Shown: positions 6,837 through 9,125 of the stretch, one piece after another
Layout of the letters: every line of letters starts with the position of its first letter
Position numbering within the stretch: position 1 is the first letter of the stretch
Assembly: GCA_018817545.1 (NCBI GenBank)
Contig: JAHITL010000092.1
Span: 1-9,125 of the forward strand
Source: Patescibacteria group bacterium
Lineage (GTDB): Bacteria > Patescibacteriota > Patescibacteriia > Patescibacteriales > GWC2-42-12
Length of the DNA: 9,125 bases
Reading direction: 5' to 3'
Notes under the pieces: generated by a model
Seen by the model: only the letters and a program-made list of their open reading frames with translations
What the model was told of the DNA's origin: nothing
Database searches by the model: none
Translations under genes and position numbers: made by a program

Positions 6837-6873
6837 GGGGCTGTCGCCGAATACCGTATTCGGCGACAGACCC
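6837..6873. repeat. GC-rich palindromic element between yidD and yidC
   Basis: CTGTCGCCGAATAC (6841-6854) is answered by its exact reverse complement (6856-6869) around a single base, in practice a stem of about 13 pairs with a short loop. GGG (6837-6839) and CCC (6871-6873) extend the pairing past one G/A mismatch. It stands out in composition from the surrounding A/T DNA. No T tract follows, so it is not an obvious terminator. The form fits a REP-like palindromic repeat. ACAGACCC at its right end is also the first 8 bases of the window, hinting at a second copy just outside. Confidence 0.65.
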
Positions 6874-6968
6874 ATATAAATTTCAAGAAAAAATTAAATT
6901 ATATAAACAAACCAATATTTATATATTAAAAATTAGAGTATCATTTAAAAATTAAAAATTTTATCCCT

Positions 6969-7712
6969 ATGTATAATTTTTTTCATGTAGTTTTTTATCA
7001 GCCGATTTTAAATTTGTTAATCTTTCTTTATAATGTTATACCAGGACATGATATTGGCTTGGCAATAATAGCTTTAACTATTTTGATTAAATTAGCTTTT
7101 TTACCTTTGTCTAAAAAAGCAATAGAGTCGCAGAAGTCGCTTCAAGATATTCAACCAAAAATTGAGGCATTAAAAAAAGAATATGCTAATGACAAAGAAA
7201 AAATGGGAAAAGAGATGATGAATTTATATAAAGAAGAAAAAGTTAATCCATTTTCTTCTTGTTTGCCATTATTAATTCAATTGCCATTTCTTTGGGCTGT
7301 TTTTGAGGTTTTTAGAGATGGTCTAAGTGGCAAAGGATTAGACTTGGTTTATGGGTTTATCTATAGACCTGAAGTTATTAATTATGTTTCTTTTGGTGTA
7401 ATTAATTTAGCTAAGCCAAATGTTGTTTTGGCGATTTTGGCAGGATTGGCGCAGTTTTGGCAAGCGAAAATGATGATTACTACGCGGCCAGCTGTTAAAG
7501 GAGAAGGATCAAAAGACGAGGATATGGCAGCTATTATGAACAAACAGATGCTTTACTTTATGCCCGCTTTAACTGTTTTTTTCTGCTTATCTTTTCCAGG
7601 CGGCCTAGCTCTTTATTGGCTAATTACAACAGTTTTAGCAATATTACAGCAAGCTTATTTGTTTAAACAAAAAACAACAATAAAATCGGAAGTAGTCGTT
7701 ATTGATAAATAA
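6969..7712 (+). CDS. yidC: YidC/Oxa1 family membrane protein insertase
   Basis: YidC inserts and folds inner-membrane proteins, alone or with Sec. At 247 residues it is the short form, lacking the large periplasmic domain of proteobacterial YidC and any lipoprotein cysteine at the start. Membrane segments are visible at about 8-25, 28-47, 98-117, 148-166 and 196-230, although the boundaries are by eye. The cytoplasmic hairpin between the second and third contains LQDIQPKIEALKKEY (58-72). Family landmarks are VNPFSSCLPLLIQLPFLWAVF (92-112) and FPGGLALYW (209-217). The position of the conserved groove arginine appears to be Lys41 (ILIKLAFLPL). It is 192 bases after yidD, further than usual. ATG 6969 has no Shine-Dalgarno sequence. 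jag and mnmE, common next genes, are absent. Confidence 0.95.
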   Translation: MYNFFHVVFYQPILNLLIFLYNVIPGHDIGLAIIALTILIKLAFLPLSKKAIESQKSLQDIQPKIEALKKEYANDKEKMGKEMMNLYKEEKVNPFSSCLPLLIQLPFLWAVFEVFRDGLSGKGLDLVYGFIYRPEVINYVSFGVINLAKPNVVLAILAGLAQFWQAKMMITTRPAVKGEGSKDEDMAAIMNKQMLYFMPALTVFFCLSFPGGLALYWLITTVLAILQQAYLFKQKTTIKSEVVVIDK

Positions 7713-7715
7713 AAG

Positions 7716-7766
7716 CAATTTTTAATTTTTAAACAAAATTTTAAATTCTGAATTAATTAAAAATTG
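7716..7766. repeat. A/T inverted repeat after yidC
   Basis: CAATTTTTAATT (7716-7727) and AATTAAAAATTG (7755-7766) are perfect 12-base complementary arms, starting 4 bases after the yidC stop, with a 27-base centre. The stem has only one G:C pair, so it would be a poor terminator. It overlaps the recurrent 10-mer ATTAAAAATT found on both sides of yidC. Confidence 0.4.
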
Positions 7767-7799
7767 AAACATTAAAAATTATTTATAAAATTACCTGTC

Positions 7800-7811
7800 C
7801 CGCTTTTGCGG
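7800..7811. repeat. Short hairpin in the yidC convergent spacer
   Basis: CCGC (7800-7803) and GCGG (7808-7811) pair around TTTT, followed by TGAAAAATT. The stem is short. Read on the minus strand it lies 16 bases after the stop of the DAGK-like gene, but no T tract follows there. It resembles the hairpin at 6799-6813 in having TCCCGC in the left arm region. Confidence 0.35.
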
Positions 7812-7826
7812 TGAAAAATTATAAAA

Positions 7827-8576
7827 TTAAAAATTTCTATTACGTCCAACGATTATATTTAATTTTTGTTTGAATAAGCTGATTTCTACAGGAGCAGGTA
7901 TTTTTATGACATTGTCTAAAATAATAGGAAATTTTATGTTTTTTATTAAAACTTTTTTGATTTGAATAATAGAATGACCGAGCTCTTGATTAAAAAGATT
8001 TTTTGTTGATTTAGTTTTGATAAATAATTCTAAAAATCCATCTTGGGGATCAATTTTTGTTTTTAATGGTAAATTAATATTTGGTGATAATAAATTGATA
8101 ATTTGTGCCTCTCCTTTGTTTGCAATTTCTATTGAATAATTTTGGCTGATCTCCAGAGTTGTGCCTTGATTAGTAATAGCAGCTTGCAATAAAAAACAAC
8201 TATTATTAGCCAATCCGATATCTATTTTAGTAATTCGTCTGGCTGATAAAGTTTCACAGGCAGCTTCTTCAAAGTCAATTCCTAACGCTTGGGCAATGTT
8301 ATTATTTTCTTTGCCAATAGGTATTATTCCTAAAGGAACTTGGCAATCAATCATGGCATTGACTATTTTATTAACTGTCTGATCATTGCCAACAGCAATT
8401 ATTGTTTTGACTTTATTTTTTGTTTCTCTGTTAATAACCTCATTGATGTTATTCATAACATTAAGTCTTACTATTTTGCCATTAAGACCTAAGTCAGTAA
8501 CTCGCGTTTCAATTTGCGCTAGAATACGTTCGTATTTTTTTTGATTCAAAAAAGAATCATAAATATAAATATTCAT
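7827..8576 (-). CDS. DAGK/YegS-like lipid kinase fold protein with altered catalytic motifs
   Basis: This 249-residue protein resembles the diacylglycerol kinase catalytic domain (YegS/LCB5 superfamily), whose members phosphorylate lipids with ATP. Matching features are the VKTIIAVGNDQTVNKIVNAM stretch (56-75), PLGIIPIG (81-88), AQALGI (95-100), DIGLANNSCFL (119-129) and DPQDGFLELFI (177-187). The family's GGDGT is GNDQT here (63-67), the Glu of TxNE is Lys70, and the usual GTxND is replaced around KENNN (89-93). ATP binding or catalysis may therefore be lost or changed. It is also shorter than the usual 290-310 residues. ATG at 8574-8576 is preferred: a start at 8684 would translate the intergenic repeat and overlap the upstream bactofilin. 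The two genes probably form an operon. The fold is fairly sure, the activity unknown. Confidence 0.72.
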   Translation of the reverse strand: MNIYIYDSFLNQKKYERILAQIETRVTDLGLNGKIVRLNVMNNINEVINRETKNKVKTIIAVGNDQTVNKIVNAMIDCQVPLGIIPIGKENNNIAQALGIDFEEAACETLSARRITKIDIGLANNSCFLLQAAITNQGTTLEISQNYSIEIANKGEAQIINLLSPNINLPLKTKIDPQDGFLELFIKTKSTKNLFNQELGHSIIQIKKVLIKNIKFPIILDNVIKIPAPVEISLFKQKLNIIVGRNRNF

Positions 8577-8585
8577 TATGGTTAT

Positions 8586-8639
8586 ACGCGGAAATTCGCG
8601 GAAAAATACAAAAGTTAACGCAAAAATTCGCGAAAAAAA
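8586..8639. repeat. CGCG-containing 22-base tandem repeat between bactofilin and DAGK-like genes
   Basis: Two 22-base units (8586-8607 and 8618-8639) agree at 18 positions by eye and start 32 bases apart. Each contains two 10-base half-units beginning with CGC(G) and running into A or AATT: CGCGGAAATT, CGCGGAAAAA, CGCAAAAATT and CGCGAAAAAA. The CGCG dinucleotides contrast sharply with the A/T background. It fills almost the whole 65-base gap and could be transcribed on the minus strand as the leader of the DAGK-like gene. Confidence 0.6.
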
Positions 8640-8641
8640 GA

Positions 8642-9016
8642 TTAGCTGTTTTTCTTTATTTCTTCTTTTGTAGTCATAGTGCAATTGCCGTTAAAAATTG
8701 CGCCACGTTCAATCGATAGAGTCGCAGCTTCTATATCACCAAAAATTTTAGCTGTGGCAGTTACCTCTAAATATCCATGGATTTTAATAGAACCTTTAAT
8801 TTCGCCACTAATTATAGCTTCTTTAGCCTCAACGCTAGCAGTAATTTTGGCTTTATCGCTTATTCTCAAGTTGCTACTAGTTTTTAGACTTCCTTCAACA
8901 ATGCCTTCTACTATCATGTTGTTTGTGCCATGAAAGTCTCCCTTAATTTTTACCGATGGTCCAATTATAGTTTCAACCTCCTTAAAATTTTCTCCTTGTT
9001 CTTGTTTGTTAAACAT
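8642..9016 (-). CDS. Bactofilin (polymer-forming cytoskeletal protein)
   Basis: Bactofilins polymerise without nucleotide into filaments that help place cell-wall enzymes and shape the cell. The 124 residues match the small family size. A short polar N-terminal tail (about 1-14) precedes the right-handed beta-helix core (about 15-115), seen as repeated short turns: IIGPSVKIKGDFHG, MIVEGIVEGSLKT, NLRISDKAKITASV, AIISGEIKGSIKI, YLEVTATAKIFGDI and TLSIERGAIFNGNC. A charged tail ends it. ATG 9014-9016 is preceded by no Shine-Dalgarno sequence; a candidate promoter lies at 9078-9107. The downstream gene is the DAGK-like protein, 65 bases away. The nearby cell-wall synthase at 66 is a plausible functional partner class, though not adjacent. 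Confidence 0.93.
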   Translation of the reverse strand: MFNKQEQGENFKEVETIIGPSVKIKGDFHGTNNMIVEGIVEGSLKTSSNLRISDKAKITASVEAKEAIISGEIKGSIKIHGYLEVTATAKIFGDIEAATLSIERGAIFNGNCTMTTKEEIKKNS

Positions 9017-9077
9017 AGTAGTGTTGTTAAAATTTAAAGTATTTTATGAAAGAGTCCCTTAACTCTATATTTTTTTA

Positions 9078-9107
9078 ACTTTACACTAAAGTTAGCAAGG
9101 TTGTCAA
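9078..9107 (-). promoter_or_regulatory. Candidate promoter for the bactofilin gene
   Basis: On the minus strand a perfect TTGACA (9107 to 9102) is followed by 18 bases and TAAAGT (9083 to 9078), leaving a leader of about 55 bases. The -10 is weaker than those of dnaA and rpmH. A TATAAT on the minus strand at 9125-9120 may be the -10 of another promoter whose -35 is outside the window. Confidence 0.45.
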
Positions 9108-9125
9108 AAAGAATAAAGTATTATA

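Noticed and set aside
6837..6873. CRISPR repeat or tRNA
   Set aside because: Only one copy lies in the window without regular spacers, and no cloverleaf can be drawn.
8577..8684. N-terminal extension of the DAGK-like protein starting at ATG 8684
   Set aside because: It overlaps the bactofilin end by 43 bases and translates the CGCG tandem repeat into a low-quality basic and phenylalanine-rich segment; ATG 8576 begins right at the recognisable domain.
8679..8933. Plus-strand open frame opposite the bactofilin
   Set aside because: It is the antisense shadow of a well-supported gene, with low-complexity hydrophobic content and no promoter.
8976..8984. Strong Shine-Dalgarno match (AAGGAGGTT on the minus strand) inside the bactofilin gene
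   Set aside because: It codes for Lys-Glu-Val in the conserved reading frame and no ATG, GTG or TTG lies at suitable spacing for a separate gene.
66..9016. Recoded UGA (as in Absconditabacteria or Gracilibacteria)
   Set aside because: No gene ends in TGA, but all genes are full length without in-frame TGA and tryptophan is encoded by TGG, so the standard bacterial code suffices.

Overview
The window reads as the replication-origin neighbourhood of a small-genome, very AT-rich bacterium, most likely a member of the Candidate Phyla Radiation (Patescibacteria). The phylum assignment is an inference. It rests on the low GC content, the short YidC without a periplasmic domain, a class A penicillin-binding protein with Ig-like C-terminal domains, a bactofilin, a degenerate lipid-kinase-like protein, and the absence of clear Shine-Dalgarno sequences. 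Every gene reads through under the standard bacterial code.

Layout. From 66 to 2972 a bifunctional cell-wall synthase runs on the plus strand behind a strong extended -10 promoter. It meets dnaN (2976-4103, minus strand) tail to tail with only 3 bases between them. The dnaN-dnaA gap (4104-4367) looks like the core of oriC: six DnaA-box-like 9-mers, three short inverted repeats, and a DnaA box followed by a GC spacer, consecutive DnaA-trios and a 42-base pure A/T tract. dnaA (4368-5729, minus) follows. Its upstream gap (5730-5997) holds two more box-like sites and two divergent extended -10 promoters, one for dnaA and one for rpmH. On the plus strand come rpmH, rnpA and yidD, then a 192-base spacer with two hairpins, then yidC: the classic ribosomal protein L34 / RNase P / membrane-insertion cluster beside dnaA. 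After yidC comes an AT-rich convergent spacer. The minus strand then carries a short DAGK/YegS-like protein (7827-8576) downstream of a bactofilin (8642-9016), separated by a 22-base unit repeated twice. The bactofilin has a candidate promoter near the right edge.

How the genes fit together. DnaA should bind its boxes and open the A/T tract next to dnaN. DnaN is the clamp for the polymerase loaded there. The boxes just upstream of the dnaA promoter suggest autoregulation. RpmH, RnpA, YidD and YidC serve translation, tRNA maturation and membrane-protein insertion. The penicillin-binding protein and bactofilin belong to cell envelope and shape.

No unmistakably new multi-gene system is present. 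The most rewarding items are the compact trio-type origin with its variant DnaA box, the palindromic and tandem intergenic repeats, and the lipid-kinase fold with altered catalytic motifs. No gap without a gene exceeds 300 bases.
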